Positions 24,554 to 36,640 are shown, counted from the first letter of the stretch. The stretch: 64,000 nucleotides of DNA from Vandiemenella viatica (GCA_031002005.1 JARYHS010009186.1:254725199-254789198), one strand, 5' to 3'. Translations and numbers: made by a program. Notes: generated by a model not told the origin, from the letters alone.

Positions 24554-24869
24554 TTATTATGTCGCTGTAGACTAGTTAGGTCTATTTTTAGCGTTCTGCA
24601 TATTCTGAGAGAAAAACAGAATCCTTGTGTACTTGTTCATTTCTTTCCGACCGTACCTCAGAAGCTTAATTTGTTAATACTTCATAACAGAACTTGGCAG
24701 TAGCGCATTGCTTTAGTTCTTACTAATCTTAACACGACTGTAGCGTAAATTTCTAAAAATCATGGCCGGTGAAAATAATTATTGGTAGTTAACTGGGTGC
24801 CTGAAGAAAATATCTCCTTCACGACTCTGAGTTTTCCTTTTTAGAACTTTGTCTAAAACCATTAAAGAA

Positions 24870-25990
24870 AAAGCATTACGCCACATTAAAATTACTGATA
24901 CGAAAATTCTTTCAAAATTTGCGCTGATGTGGATTTATAGGGAAAGTGTAGGGATGTTCCTTGATTCTTCGTTTTCGCAAAAGGAATGACAAATTCATTC
25001 TTCATCCGAATTTTTTCCACTAAAAAACATGTATTTCGATAGATAATAGCGTTATAATACTTTTTCGAATAATTTCTAAGTCTCACAATTTTTTTTATCT
25101 CGTGTGTGTGTGTGTGTGGGGGGGGGGGGGTCATTTGAAAGATAACTTGTATAATGAACTGGTTTTAAAAACCAATAATTATATTTAAAAAAATATATTA
25201 TCTTACTTCGTTAATTTAGCTTAGTACACATTCTGTGTAGTGATTAGTGAACGATAAGTTCGCGGATGTAACTCTCATCTATCGGATTTAGTTTTTAATT
25301 AAAGATCTCAAACTGGGTTCTTATTTTTAACCTACAATTCTGTCCGTTTAGAAAAGGAGTTTTCAATAATGGATTCACAGTTGTGAGTTTGACGCAAAGT
25401 TGCTACTGCTGTTCTTCATGGTTTTGGTTATTGACTGGTATACTCCATTAGTGGAAGCTTCTGCCTAAACCCGTTGCATTACGCCCCATTATTGACGAAA
25501 TTACTGATCCGAAAATTCTTTCAAAATGTACACTGGTATGTATTTAGTTCCAAGGCCGACCTGATGAGTGTTTTGACAATTTTTTTCTTCAACCGATTTC
25601 CCCCCCCCCCCCCCCCCCAAAAAAAAACAAGTCTTTCGATAGAGAATTTCATGAATCTGATAAATATATCGTCAAAATACTTTTTCGAACATTTTCTGCC
25701 TCACAATTTTTTGGTGTGTGTGTAGATTTTTTAAAATATATAATATTTTACTGCGTTAATTCAGCTTAAATATGTGTAGTGAACGATAAGTTCGCGAATG
25801 TAACTCTACTGTCGACCTGTCGGTTTTAGCTTTAATTATACGTCTCAAATTGGATTCTTATTTTTAATCTACAATTCTAAGTCTCTTCTTTGTGTGTCCC
25901 TTTAGAAAAGGAGTTTTCAATAAATGGTTTCACAGTTGTAGGGTAAAATTACCACTTCCGTCCTAAATGGTTTTGGTTATAGACTGGGCA
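24870..25990 (+). repeat. diverged tandem duplication of ~560 bp
   Basis: 24870-25440 and 25475-25990 share, in the same order, gcattacgcc, ccgaaaattctttcaaaa, cgatagataat/cgatagagaat, tactttttcgaa, gtgtgtgtg, agtgaacgataagttcgcg, aaaaggagttttcaata and catggttttggttat. The identity is perhaps 75-80% between indels. No coding capacity. Long G- and C-runs (25121-25130, 25601-25618) lie in equivalent positions. Confidence 0.85.
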
Positions 25991-26394
25991 TTCATCTTTT
26001 AATTCGCGTATGTGCGAGAACACCAAGTGGATATTCGACGACGTAACAATCTAGGCGACGTAGCCAGGACATTATTTTTCTTTGTCGTTTAGGAATACAA
26101 ATAGATGGAAGTTGATTATATTATGTCCACTTCACTCGCCCGTTGTGGCGGTGTTGAGTGTTTCAGACGTGACTCACTGTCCTCTAATTGTGATCCTCGT
26201 TACTCGCTATCCTCGGCCTGTGCAGGACACGCAGTCCCTCAGTGGAAAGTGGAGACTACGATACTGGCTGCTCTTTGGTTTTACTTAGAAAGATTTTCAA
26301 CTGTTGTATCTGCGATGTGGCGTTTAATTTTTCTCTCTTCACAAAATAACTTGGATGGTGTCATTCGCAGAATTTATTTAGTATGTTAAACGAC

Positions 26395-26508
26395 AACAGA
26401 GACGGCAATTAAATGCACGATTATACAAGGAGTATATTGGTGATGAAGCGTGAAAAGATATGGGTTAAGAATTAGGAGTAAATTATGGAAGGGGAAAGGT
26501 GGCGATCA
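26395..26508 (+). mobile_element. LINE-A fragment, 5' part of a copy split by a MITE
   Basis: Corresponds to the RT C-terminal coding block of LINE-A around TYTGDEAWKDIGVRI up to the gatcat (Asp-His) codons. It continues after the MITE at 26916. Confidence 0.8.
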
Positions 26509-26511
26509 TAA

Positions 26512-26912
26512 GGGGGCGTGCGGTAATTACGTGAGGTGTTTTTCCGGAATTCCGGACCCCCCCCCCCCTCTGGTGAGATTTGGTCGGACCCCCTCCGTGT
26601 AAAATGACGTGAGATTTTGACAGACACCCCCCCCCCCTACGAATGGACCTCGCAACTTTTGGAGGACCCTTTGTTTGTTTTTAGGGTCTCGTGCTCCCAA
26701 GGGTGGTTATACCCCCCTAAAGTTGGTTTTAACCCCCCTAAAATTGATTTTCGTGTCATTTGTAGACTTTTTTTTTTTTAGCTCTACCATTCTACAAGAA
26801 TTTCGAAACCTCACGAGAGATTTCCGTTGATCCCTCCCTCCCACTTGCTGAGGTTTCGCCAGAACCCCCTCCCCCCCTCATATTTCACCTCACGTAATTA
26901 ATGGACGCCCCC
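26512..26912. mobile_element. PIF/Harbinger-like MITE-1, insertion with TAA duplication
   Basis: Ends gggggcgtgcggtaattacg and, inverted, gggggcgtccattaattacg. TAA lies on both sides (26509-26511 and 26913-26915). Removing the element and one TAA restores the LINE-A sequence across the site, so the 3-bp target duplication is well supported and fits PIF/Harbinger. 401 bp, no ORF, long C- and G-runs beside both ends. Confidence 0.88.
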
Positions 26913-26915
26913 TAA

Positions 26916-27155
26916 AGTGGCACACGATTTCAGGCACAAGGGTGTGGGAAGATTTTCTTTCGTAGGTAACGGTGTCAGGAATTGGAATAAAATAACAAGC
27001 GAAATAATGAATAATTTATCAAAAAACGTTGAAAGAATTTAAAGCTGAAATTTGTAGAGCGCAAAACTAGGTGGGTACAGGAAAGGGGAGAAATGGGTGT
27101 GTAGGGAATTTGCCACCGGAGCTTGAGTTCCATCGCAAATTGAAATTAATGAATA
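26916..27155 (+). mobile_element. LINE-A fragment, 3' part of the split copy
   Basis: Continues with the LALDFRHKG-equivalent codons, the GNGVRNWNK-like end and the 3' untranslated hallmark tttgccaccggagcttgag. Confidence 0.85.
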
Positions 27156-29519
27156 GGATTACAAACTTAAGTTTTGGATACACTAGGGGACAAGTGGAGT
27201 GATGTTGCGCGGTATGTTGCTGAACATTTTGCTGACACACTAGTCAGTTGTAGAAACATTGCTCGAGTAGGTTGCGTTGATTTGTGCTGCTTGGAAACAT
27301 ATATCAAGTAGTTAAGGGAAACGTAAAAGTGGTGGACGCGAAATTCCTTATTACAATGACACATACGTTGAAAGACAACTGTTTTAGCACTGTTTAAGTA
27401 AAATGCAGGCAGATGAATAAATAACTAAACTGAACCTATATATGTCGCCAATGTGTCCATGCCACCCGAATTAATCGCACCCGTCAGCAAAACATTTCAT
27501 TGCCTCATTCATAAACTTCACCAAGTTTCGTCCACTTCCACGAATAAATTTTGAGCGGAGAATATAAATTTTGGTATCTATTTATTTTCTGGGTAATTTC
27601 AGCGCCTTGACAATATCCTCCCACGTGTTCTTGGGTATTATTTATTTTCTAACGCGTTTCGGCTCTCGTTGAGGTATCTTCAGTGTACACTATTTTTCTC
27701 TAATATGTTAGGTTTTTAACTTTTGCACAGATTTTTTTTATTCATATAATAAAACTAATCTTATACACACGAATGATAATATCTATGATTTACGTTTACA
27801 TATTTTGCCTCACTAAAGTCACGTTATCACATTACAAACCACTTTCGCATTCACGCAGTCCAATATCAAAAGCCACACTAATTACATTTTCAAATGATGA
27901 TGTTGGTATGTCAATGTCATAACCTGGTTTCGCCAAGCATATTCCAACACAGGCTTATACGTAGGTGAAAAAAACTGATTGTCATCACAGAGTGAAATTT
28001 CATGATGAAATAACGATCATGTGTCTACACTTGTGGTTTGGCACATTGTAGTCTTACAAAATCAATAATCCTTCTGATATAGAGCTTATATTGCCGAAAA
28101 AAGTAAACAGCAAGGGGTTGGCAATATTTTGTTGTTTTCGGTGGCGGCGTTCAGCATGGAAATGACACACACGACTGTTTTGTTTATGATCGCTTGTTAT
28201 TCTAAGCATGTTTTCCTACGGTTCCGAGCGTTCGAGGTCAAACGTGTCCCTTGTTAGTAGCATTGCCGAGAAATGAAGGAAATCGAGCGGTTTGCTTCAA
28301 ATCTTTAGTGGATATAGGCAACAGAGACGACATCCAGGAGGTTCGAGGTAATCAAATAAACTAGTCGTAGAAATACTATCTCCTTCGGAGATAGATAGCG
28401 AAAATCTTATATCCTCTGGATAATATCAGAGTCACAAGCTTTGTCAATAGAGACGAATTTTCACAGCAAAGATTTTCTTCGAGAGGTGTAAACAGTATCT
28501 CTATCCACTGACACGGGAACTAGCCGATCAAAAATTCCACAGAGCGATTGCTGTTATTAATGTTGTATAGATAATCGTAGTGGCTGTACCATTCTGCTCG
28601 GAGTTGAGGATATGGAATATGTCCGTGTAAACTATCAGCGTTACAACACATGCACACTGTCGCAGAACCTGAACAGAATCCGCTACAATACTCGCCTCAA
28701 ATTATCAATCTGTTGGCATAAGATGTAGAATTCGCGAAATTATTAAAAAGTGAACGTTTGAAAATTATTTGCATTTTGCCTGTTGGACTATACGGCCCGC
28801 TTCAGTTTTGTTTATTCGTTTTTTCTGCAGTTGCATTTAAATCTGTATCTCTAGTTAATGTAGTGAATAGTAGGGACGATAAAGAGCAAATACAATAACT
28901 TATAGCGCTCGTACCCTGAAAAATAAACTGAATGGGCATTAATTACTAAATGCTTTACTGATCTCTCTGATATCGATTTGACTGAAATTCAGACGAAGAC
29001 TGAGAGCAGTGAGGAATGTCGACTGCTCCTGAAGACAGGATCTCAACTGCAAGTATTACATATTATATGCAGTTTAATGCGGCTGTTTTAACAGTTAATA
29101 CTGATAATGGAATTTTTTCGTTTATTTTTTTGTCACTCCTGAGACATATTGATTTTTATCTCGTAGTAACTGTATTGCGGATGTCTGCTCCTAGGAAGCC
29201 ATACACCAGCAAGTGGAGTCTCCCCTACGGGAGACAGCTTTGTTGTTCATTACACGTTTCGTCCTAAGCGGCTGCTTTGGTTTCTATCTGGGGATGAACA
29301 AAGGGGATATCTTGGGCATATGTCAATGTTCCGCCCATTCGAATATTCACATGGCTTTGTTTTTCGCATGGTATCGGCGATGAATCCTGTTACATGTAAC
29401 ATTCATTAAGCGCAGTTGACTCCATATACCGTATATACTGTCGCATCATCTTGGGAATAAGTCCATGTATTTTTCGTCTTCATCGTACCCAGATATACAT
29501 TTCTTATACCTTTAGTGGT
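27156..29519. other. unassigned sequence with one Penelope-like tail motif
   Basis: At about 27648-27690 the reverse complement has ctgaagatacc and then gccgaaacgcg, reminiscent of the conserved 3' repeat block of Penelope-like elements. The rest is AT-rich with short random frames only. Confidence 0.4.
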
Positions 29520-29690
29520 TATCGAAATAGTCTGTAAAGGATCTGGCTTTATGGAGGGCCGTGGTTCGGTTCCCTGTCCGACCAATCAGGTTTCCCCTTT
29601 CCTGTCACCGATTACCCCAGCTCTATTAATGAACATCTATCGACCAGCCGAAGACCTGTAGTTAAAAGGAAGGGGTTAATTATACACGGT
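29520..29690 (+). mobile_element. decayed SINE-like repeat
   Basis: A B-box-like ggttcggttcc followed by a body with aggtttcccc and gattaccccag that loosely follows SINE-1. Heavily diverged. Confidence 0.4.
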
Positions 29691-29902
29691 ATTTAATTAC
29701 AGTAGGATTAATTGCGATTGTGCATCTGCTCCGGTGGAAAATTCCTTACACACCTATTTTTGCAGTTGCCGAATTAAATTAAACATTTCCTGGTAATCTG
29801 TTACAATCCATGACTTCTTTATCTACTTTTCACACTCCTTTACGGATAAATCAACTGCTAGCTTGTGATCATTGTAATCTCTTCCCCTCCACGTATTACG
29901 CC

Positions 29903-31309
29903 TAAGGATTGCAATCCCGCAGTGTTTTCAATCCCGCGGGATTTGGGCCAATCCCGCGGGATCCGTGCGGGATTGGTACAAACAGTTTTTTAACGCATAT
30001 ATTTAAAACATAGTTACTTAAAACGTTGATAAATTAAATAATAATTAAATTTATAAATAATTTTTAATGTTAAATGATAAAAATTAACAGTTAACAATAT
30101 TTTGATTGGAAAATGACATTAAAACTTTTTAGCGAGTCTTAAGTGTATTTCGAGGTTTTACATTTTTGTTTTTTAATCTAAACCCATTTTTAAATAAATA
30201 ATAAAAATGGAAAAATATTGAGTCTTAGGTCATATTATGTGCCTTACAATACATCACATAAGTTTAAAAATATGGTTTGATTAGTGGCCAAATTACCAGA
30301 GTTTTTATTTTTAAATTCTAAATAAACGTTCCATAACACCGAGAAAAGCATTCCATTTCCCAAAGTGAAGTGAATATGCTCTGTTAAGTGTAGACTTGGC
30401 TCAGAACAAGATCTCATAACTTTTTGTCACTGCACAAGCACGAGACTTGGCCTTTTTTTGCGTGATTCATTATTATATCTCCCGATTCCTTGATTGATAT
30501 TACAGTTGATTCAATGTTATTAAAAGAAACTACTCACCAACATGTAAACTGTCAAGTATTTCAGATTTACTTATGTGGCGTAACGACATTTTTAGAGTGG
30601 AAATTATTACCATCAGTCGAAATAATAACAAGGAGAAGAGGGATTAATCGAAAGTCTGAGCGGCACATGTAAGCAGGCGGCTTTCGTCAAAGAAACTCAT
30701 TGAGGCAGCGGCCAAACCAACAATAAGTCAAAGGATATACAATTTCCTTTTGATAGCTGTTAAATAAATAGGTATGCGATCGTTAAAATTAGTTTCATAT
30801 CAACGAATAATCAAATTTTCAGCCGCAAATTAGGAAATTGTCACAATTACTTTATCTGCAAATACAGAAAATGGGAATAAGGAAACCGTGAATAAAAAGC
30901 TGTAACCGTGTAGTTCAGATAACGTGTGCGACACTTAAAAAATAATTACATAGTTAGAAAATCGTACTAAATACGTACCATAACTCAAATTACAGAAATG
31001 TGTACTCGAAACAAACGTAAGTTTTGATGAATACGTAAAAGTGTATTTATTTACTTACAAATGACGAAGTTTGACAAAAACAAACGCTTGTTCAAATGAG
31101 TCAAATGCCAACTGGAAGGGTACAGGCAAACAGTGCAAAATATCCGACAGAGACCGAGTGGGGCAGCGAGTCACGCAGACTGACACGCGCTTCCGCCGGA
31201 TCTTGCGGATTGCGGATCCGCTTAATTTTGTGCGGGATCCGCCAGACTGTCTAATGATGCGTGATCCCGCGGGATTGCGGGATCCCGCTTTGCTGGATTG
31301 CAATACCTA
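29903..31309. mobile_element. non-autonomous hAT element, 1407 bp, perfect 8-bp TSD
   Basis: Flanked by ATTACGCC on both sides (29895-29902 and 31310-31317). Ends TAAGGATTGCAATCC and, inverted, TAGGTATTGCAATCC (13 of 15 identical). Within about 130 bp of each end lie many copies of the word atcccgc/gcgggat in both orientations, several as the palindrome atcccgcgggat. The interior is AT-rich, has no transposase, and contains one arm of the 7.7-kb MITE family (about 30385-30470). Confidence 0.92.
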
Positions 31310-31439
31310 ATTACGCCTAATTATTTTACCAATATTTATCCGTCTCGTCCCTACATACCACCTACACATTACCAGCAGTCTCGCCAAAATTTTTCCGATA
31401 ACTCTCAATCCACGTTTACGTTCTGCTGTAATTTCCAGA

Positions 31440-31760
31440 AATAATTTTAATTACCCTCCTTTGCGCGCCTGAAACTCCTGTATTTGACAATTAAAATGTT
31501 GGTCTCATTCTACACCGCATTACTTAAGCTGGGTATTTTAGCTTAGGTCAGTCATAAAAAATAACTTTTATTATGTGTGTATCTAATAATTTGACTAGTT
31601 TTCGTAGTTATCTTCATCTTCATTCCATGTTGATCTATCCACCTAGATATCCCGTCTAGATCACAACAAAGCTGTTCTGTTCTCTCCCATTTTAATCCTA
31701 TTGTGTACAATTGTCGTCTGCAATAATCTGACTTCTGAATTATCCATTATAATAATTAAC
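31440..31760 (-). mobile_element. LINE-A-related RT fragment (diverged), second copy of the composite
   Basis: Parallels 15850-16245: the same C-terminal RT block and the same order, ending near cattttaatcc and followed by an AT-rich spacer and LINE-R. Contains a ~50-bp AT-rich stretch not in the first copy. Confidence 0.65.
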
Positions 31761-31827
31761 AGCAAGCAATACACTATCCTATGCCACACTGTTTTCGCTT
31801 TACCTTTACATTAAGCAAATGATCCAA

Positions 31828-32435
31828 TCAAGTTTTCTTTGAGTTCTTGTTGTTTCAATAGGCTTTCATTCTTTCCGAGAAAGCTTGTTTTCGTTCTTCC
31901 GACCACTTTGGTCTGTTTTGTTTTGGTTGCTCAGTTATAACTTCCCATGTGTCTACTTTGTGTCTGAAGGTGTCTCTTTCTAAGATGTCTGTTGCTCCTA
32001 TGCTTGCTCTTTTAAGATCCTTCCGAATTTCATTCAGCCAAGGTGTTGGGATTTTTAAGTGAAGTAACATAATCTATTATCTTTTTTGTCAATCGATTTT
32101 CTGGTAACCTCTCAAGGTGACCAAGGAATTTCATTCGCCTTTTCTTCATGTCAATTTCGATGTTAGAAAACTTTTCTGTTTTGATTGATTGTAGTCTGTA
32201 ACCATCTTTAGTGAGTCTTGCTACTAGAATTGTTCTAATGGTTTTTGTTTCTACTTTTTTTTTATTTCTCCGAAGATCATGTTTTCTGTTAAGTGTCAGC
32301 GTTTCACTTGCATAGAGGACTGTTGGTTTTATGACTGTGTTGTAGTACCGAATTTTAGTCTGTCTTGACATGGATTTTTTGTTGTAGAGATTTTGCGCTA
32401 ACCCTAATGCTTTTTTTATTTTTTGGAGGTGATGA
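31828..32435 (-). mobile_element. LINE-R: RTE-like RT C-terminal fragment, better preserved
   Basis: The minus strand first reads about 120 codons of IRYYNTVIKPTVLYASETLT ... MKKRRMKFLGHLERLPENR, then after one frameshift LNEIRKDLKRASIGATDIL ... ending WSEERKQAFSERMKAY and a stop. This is the thumb and C-terminal region of an APE-type (RTE-like) retrotransposon. The catalytic RT core is absent (5' truncated). Confidence 0.85.
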
Positions 32436-32436
32436 G

Positions 32437-32484
32437 CAGATGTAATTATTATTATTATTGTTGTTGTTGTTGTTGTTGTTGTTG
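32437..32484. repeat. (ATT)n(TTG)n compound microsatellite
   Basis: Trinucleotide runs at the 5' limit of the LINE-R fragment. Confidence 0.9.
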
Positions 32485-32624
32485 AGAGGTCCATGGGTAA
32501 TCCCTAAGGGATCCGCCGGTGAAAACGGTTGGGAAAGCCTGGTTTATGTACCCGTCAACTACTCATTGTCTGACTGCTGAACCTTTGCTTAAGGGAGACC
32601 TGTTCTCAGCGGCTGTTTGGCACC

Positions 32625-32875
32625 GATCCTGGTTGGCTAGCAGTCAATCTGCCTCGTATTCGAGAGGACGTGGATTCGGTTCCCGGTTCTGCTTTCGAGA
32701 TTTGAGAGTAGCCTGTTTTCCTGAAGCAAGTTGTGGCGAAAGCCGAGATTGTCATTTAGAAAGGCTACGGACGTTTTGCTTCTTGTTGCCTGCTCACAGT
32801 CCTCTCGCGGCTCTAATGACGTTAGCGTCGACCAACCATTAAGTCCCGACGAAGAACACACACACACGTTGCGCC
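32625..32875 (+). mobile_element. SINE-1 variant with (CA)n tail
   Basis: The head with ggttggctagcagtcaatct, a B-box-like ggattcggttccc, a body distinct from SINE-1, but the same 3' end (ctctaatgacgttagcgtcg) followed by (ca)n. Shared tail with a different body suggests a related subfamily using the same LINE partner. Confidence 0.6.
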
Positions 32876-34626
32876 AGCTACTACAACGGAATACGATTTA
32901 TGTAATGGAAGTTTTGACTTAATTCTTACCTTAACTTTCATTACGAAAACGCGGACCGCCTACGAAGCAACGCAGTTTGTGATCAGATGCTCCGATCTGC
33001 TACGGCTGACAGAGATTGTTGGTTGTGGTTGCGGCATGGCTAGCAGTTCTTGTGTTAGTAGTTTTATTCTGATATCCGCCTAATGCTTGGCCCACCAGGT
33101 GTGGATTATTCACGGGCTTGGCTACTCGTCGAAAGTACTTCAGAACTACCATAAAAACGTTAACAGTGACTGCTAGATCATACCCCAGAACTGCGTATAC
33201 TGTTGCGAGCTACAGTACTCTGTATAGGAGGAATACCAATATAATGGCCTCTGTTTCTGAGCGAGGTGTAATGTAATCGCACACTTACTTTCTCTTTGAC
33301 CATTTATTAGCTGGGAAAGACACACTTGTAAAATGTTTACGCATGTGTGTATTATTAACATCAGAGACATGTTCTATTGTAACATAATAAATTTAAACAC
33401 ATGTTTCGAGTTCCTGCGGAAACTCTGATATAAAACTGGAAGTGAAATATTAAAAGTTAATTACATATTGGCGGGACACTAAACCCAAGTCCGCCCAACC
33501 CCAGCGCATTCGAATTGGCCCGCCATCTGCAGCGGTCTCGAAAACCTCTGCAAAGTTCTCATTGATGGTTTTTACTTTTTGATTGTAATTAAATCGTGTT
33601 ACTTATATCTTTGTTACATTTAAATATCTGTTCTAGCTATTGGCAGGCATTCCGTGGCTAACTTAGAACGGAAATTGTGGCCCGTCTCAAAAAATGGTTG
33701 GGCAGCCTGGCACTAAACCTATCTTTTATTGTTGTCTGCTTCACCACTTTTATTTACCTCGGTACCTCACATCTGCTACTGCACCCCCGTAAACGAACGG
33801 AGCTCTTTTTGATGTCAACTTGAAGTGGATAGACTTTTGTCGGAATAATGTTGACCTGTCCTCATCCTGGTAATGCCATTGTTTTGCCTGGTCACTGAAA
33901 TATTCGTGGCTTTTGAAAAATTGGGTTTATAATCCATGCTCGCTTATAGTTGTACCGTGCATACTGTATATAAAGTTTTAATATTGTGCCTGCGGACCCC
34001 CTGAACCATCTTCGCAGACCACAGGGGGAGAGGCACTGGTGTAAGGCCATAAGCGATTTTAAGCCATAAGCCAAGCTTTCTAAAAACCATTAACATTGCA
34101 ATGAGCAGCAAAAATCCGGTATTTCGAGGATATGACTGCTTTTATTAAATACGTTTCCAGAGAGTGTGGATTAACCTAATTACCTTTTTAAGCGTGTCTT
34201 ATCGCGGATATAAGTCTTAAACAACCGCAGTATGTGCCGATACCAAAGTGTAGATTCGGTTAGTTATAGACAGAGGTAAAAAAAATTAGGTCCCGTGTAA
34301 ATTTGTAACCTAGTGTTCGGTAGTATTTTTGACATTTTACTGGTTGTCGGGTTAACAAGTGTCGAGAAACGCTGGCTGGTTTCAGTGTGATATCGACGTT
34401 ATTTCAACATTCGGAGATAAATGATAGATTAAATCGAATTTCAGTAAGTGCCAAAAGCGTACAAGAGACAGTACTTCGACACGACTACAGAGTAAGCGTT
34501 TCAAGGTTGAATCCTAGGTGTAGCAGTGCAAAGCCATAAGAAACAGAATCAGCACGTCGCAGCGCGCTTTGGAAAAGCAGGTTCTAGACTGCGGTTCATA
34601 GTTCTGATTTTGGAGGTCTACAAAGC
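32876..34626. other. unassigned sequence
   Basis: No protein recognised. Between about 33478 and 33715 the words ccgcccaacc and ggttgggcag form an inverted pair, perhaps the ends of a small element, but they are too short to call. Confidence 0.35.
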
Positions 34627-34634
34627 ATATGGTG

Positions 34635-35027
34635 TAGAGATGGGTCGTTCGCGAGTGAATCAGTTCTTTTGAGCAATTCTTTTAAAAGGGCGAGTGAGCC
34701 GTCGCTCACTAAAAAATGAACGGTAGTTCTTCTAGGTGAGTCGGCTAATTCTGAAGATCAACAAGAGCTTGTTCACGTGGGCTTTGTGGACTGTTGAGCT
34801 AAAAAAAAAAAAAGGTCTACTAATTGCATCAAAGTCGATTTAAGGGGAGTATTTTCATCGAAAAGTGGGGGTGTAACCGGATTCTGATGGGTGAGACCTA
34901 AAAAAAAAAAAGTGTCTCAAATATTACTGAGCAAGTGAGCTAGTGAACCGTTAAAAAGAACTAGTTCTTTTCGTAGAGTGATCAAATGAACACCGCTCTT
35001 TTTAGTGAATCACTTTGTCCACCTCTA
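34635..35027. mobile_element. hAT MITE, 393 bp, perfect 8-bp TSD
   Basis: Flanked by ATATGGTG on both sides (34627-34634 and 35028-35035). Ends TAGAGATGGGTCG and, inverted, TAGAGGTGGACAAAG. Two A-runs (34801-34813 and 34900-34911) lie in the middle. No ORF. Confidence 0.93.
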
Positions 35028-35269
35028 ATATGGTGTATAAAACTCTGCGCGTCATAGCGTGCTAAGCGTATCCCTATCTCAAGCGATTGATTTATGCCAT
35101 CTTGAATGTGCAGAGAAGAGTCGCGTGATTTATGATTGGGTAAGTACCACAAATCGGGCAGGGATTCTCTGGCAGGCGATGTAGTCTCTGTAAAATTTAT
35201 TTCGTAAAATGCGAAGAACTGCTGTTATTTACGAACACTGTGAAGTAGTTATCCCCGACCGTACTCGGG

Positions 35270-35620
35270 TGGCAGTGGTGCTGCTAGTTTTGGCGCGGTG
35301 CAGCGCCCTGTGACGGGCTGTACAAGATGGCGTGATGGTGAATGCTTCCCGGGCTGGAGCCGAGCTCAGCTCGCCCGGCCACGCGCAAAAACTGGTGCAG
35401 GCGGAGCGAGCACAGCACAGCCTGCCTGCAGCCAGCCAGCCAGCAGCCAGAGGCGTTTTTTGTCGCTCGGCCTTCTGCCGCTCTGTCTAATGACTGCCGC
35501 TGTGGCAGCGCCGCGCTCGGTAGCCGGAGGCCCCACCGACCAGCCCAGCCGCCAGCCCCGCGGCGGCCTTCACAACTCCGCGCGGGCACGTGCCGCCGCC
35601 TCGTCGTCCACTCCAACACA
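35270..35620. other. GC-rich, CpG-rich patch
   Basis: A sharp local rise in GC and CpG with open frames on both strands (114 codons minus, 132 codons plus, mutually overlapping) that match nothing recognised. It may be a CpG-rich gene-proximal island or a GC-rich repeat; another of similar composition lies at 50205-50455. Confidence 0.45.
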
Positions 35621-35647
35621 CTAAACAAAACTATGCACTCCGGGAAA

Positions 35648-35737
35648 AGTGGTCATCTGTCTTTCGACTGGCTTGATCCGATCCTCCATCCCTTCCTATC
35701 TTGTGCTAACCTCTTCATCTCTACATATCCCTTTATC
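35648..35737 (-). mobile_element. LINE-B 3' tail, first piece of a split copy
   Basis: ctttcgactggcttgatccg and the following ccatcccttcctatcttgtg match the LINE-B end. The copy is interrupted by LINE-A at 35738 and resumes at 36641. Confidence 0.85.
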
Positions 35738-36640
35738 TGAAATTAGATTGTTTGGAGATGACATAATGCTGTATAAAAGAATCAGAACGATAGAGGATTG
35801 TAAACAGTTGCTGGGTGATCTGGACAGGATTTCTAGTTGGGTTGGTAAACATGGAATGAAGATAAATGCAAAGAAGAGTCAGCTTATTAGATACACAAAT
35901 AAAAAAACAAAAGGTTAATTATGAATATAAGGTGGGGGAAGAATTGCTTGCTGAAGACTTGAAATGTAAATATCTTGGCATTACTTTTGATAACAAGCTA
36001 AACTGGGCAGGACATTGGACAGGTGGTAGGAAAAGGTTCAAAGTTCTGCACTTGTTGGGGAGAGTGATGAGGGGATGTACGAGAGAAGTAAAGGAACTGG
36101 GTTACAGAACTTTGGTCAGACCATTGCTCGAATATGGTGGTGTAGTATGCGACCCTCATTTTACGTATCAAATACAGGAGTTGGAGAGGGTGCAAAAAAG
36201 GGCTGCTAGATTGGTTTCTGGAAATTATCGCAGAATGCAATCAGTGACAGATGATAAAGGATCTGGAATGGGTTTCATTGCAAGACAGGAGGAGGATGAG
36301 GAGGGTCATGGGAGTGTACAGGACATATACTGGCGATGAGGCATGGAAAGATATTGCAATAGGTATGAAAAGTAGTACATGGAAGGGAAAAGATGACCAT
36401 GACCACAAACTCGCACTCGATTTCGGGCACAAAGGTGTGGGAAGATTATCTTTTTTAGGTAAGGGTGTCAGGGATTGGAATGAGTTACCAGGAGAAATGA
36501 TGAATAATTTACCGAAAACTTTGAAAAAATTTAAAGATAAAATTTGTAGAGGGCAAATGTAGGTGGGTGCAGGATAGGGGGAAGATGGGTGTGTAGGCAA
36601 ATTGCCACCGGAGCCTGTGCTCAATTGCAATTAAATTAAA
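35738..36640 (+). mobile_element. LINE-A copy inserted into LINE-B
   Basis: 5' truncated CR1/Jockey-like element. It starts at the RT catalytic box (IRLFGDDIML, the FADD box with A to G), runs through CKQLLGDLDRISSWVGKHGM, then after frameshifts KCKYLGITFDNKLNWAGH, LVRPLLEYGGVV, RRMRRVMGV, AWKDIAIG, HDHKLALDFGHKGVGR, VRDWNELPGEMMNNLPKT, and ends with the hallmark 3' block attgccaccggagcctgtg. Several frameshifts, no intact ORF. Confidence 0.88.

Noticed and set aside
33478..33715. Possible small element with ccgcccaacc/ggttgggcag ends
   Set aside because: The inverted pair is only about 10 bases and no target duplication was found.
35284..35740. 114-132 codon frames in the GC-rich patch
   Set aside because: Overlapping on both strands, low complexity (Ala/Arg/Pro/Ser rich), and one continues straight into the LINE-B tail.
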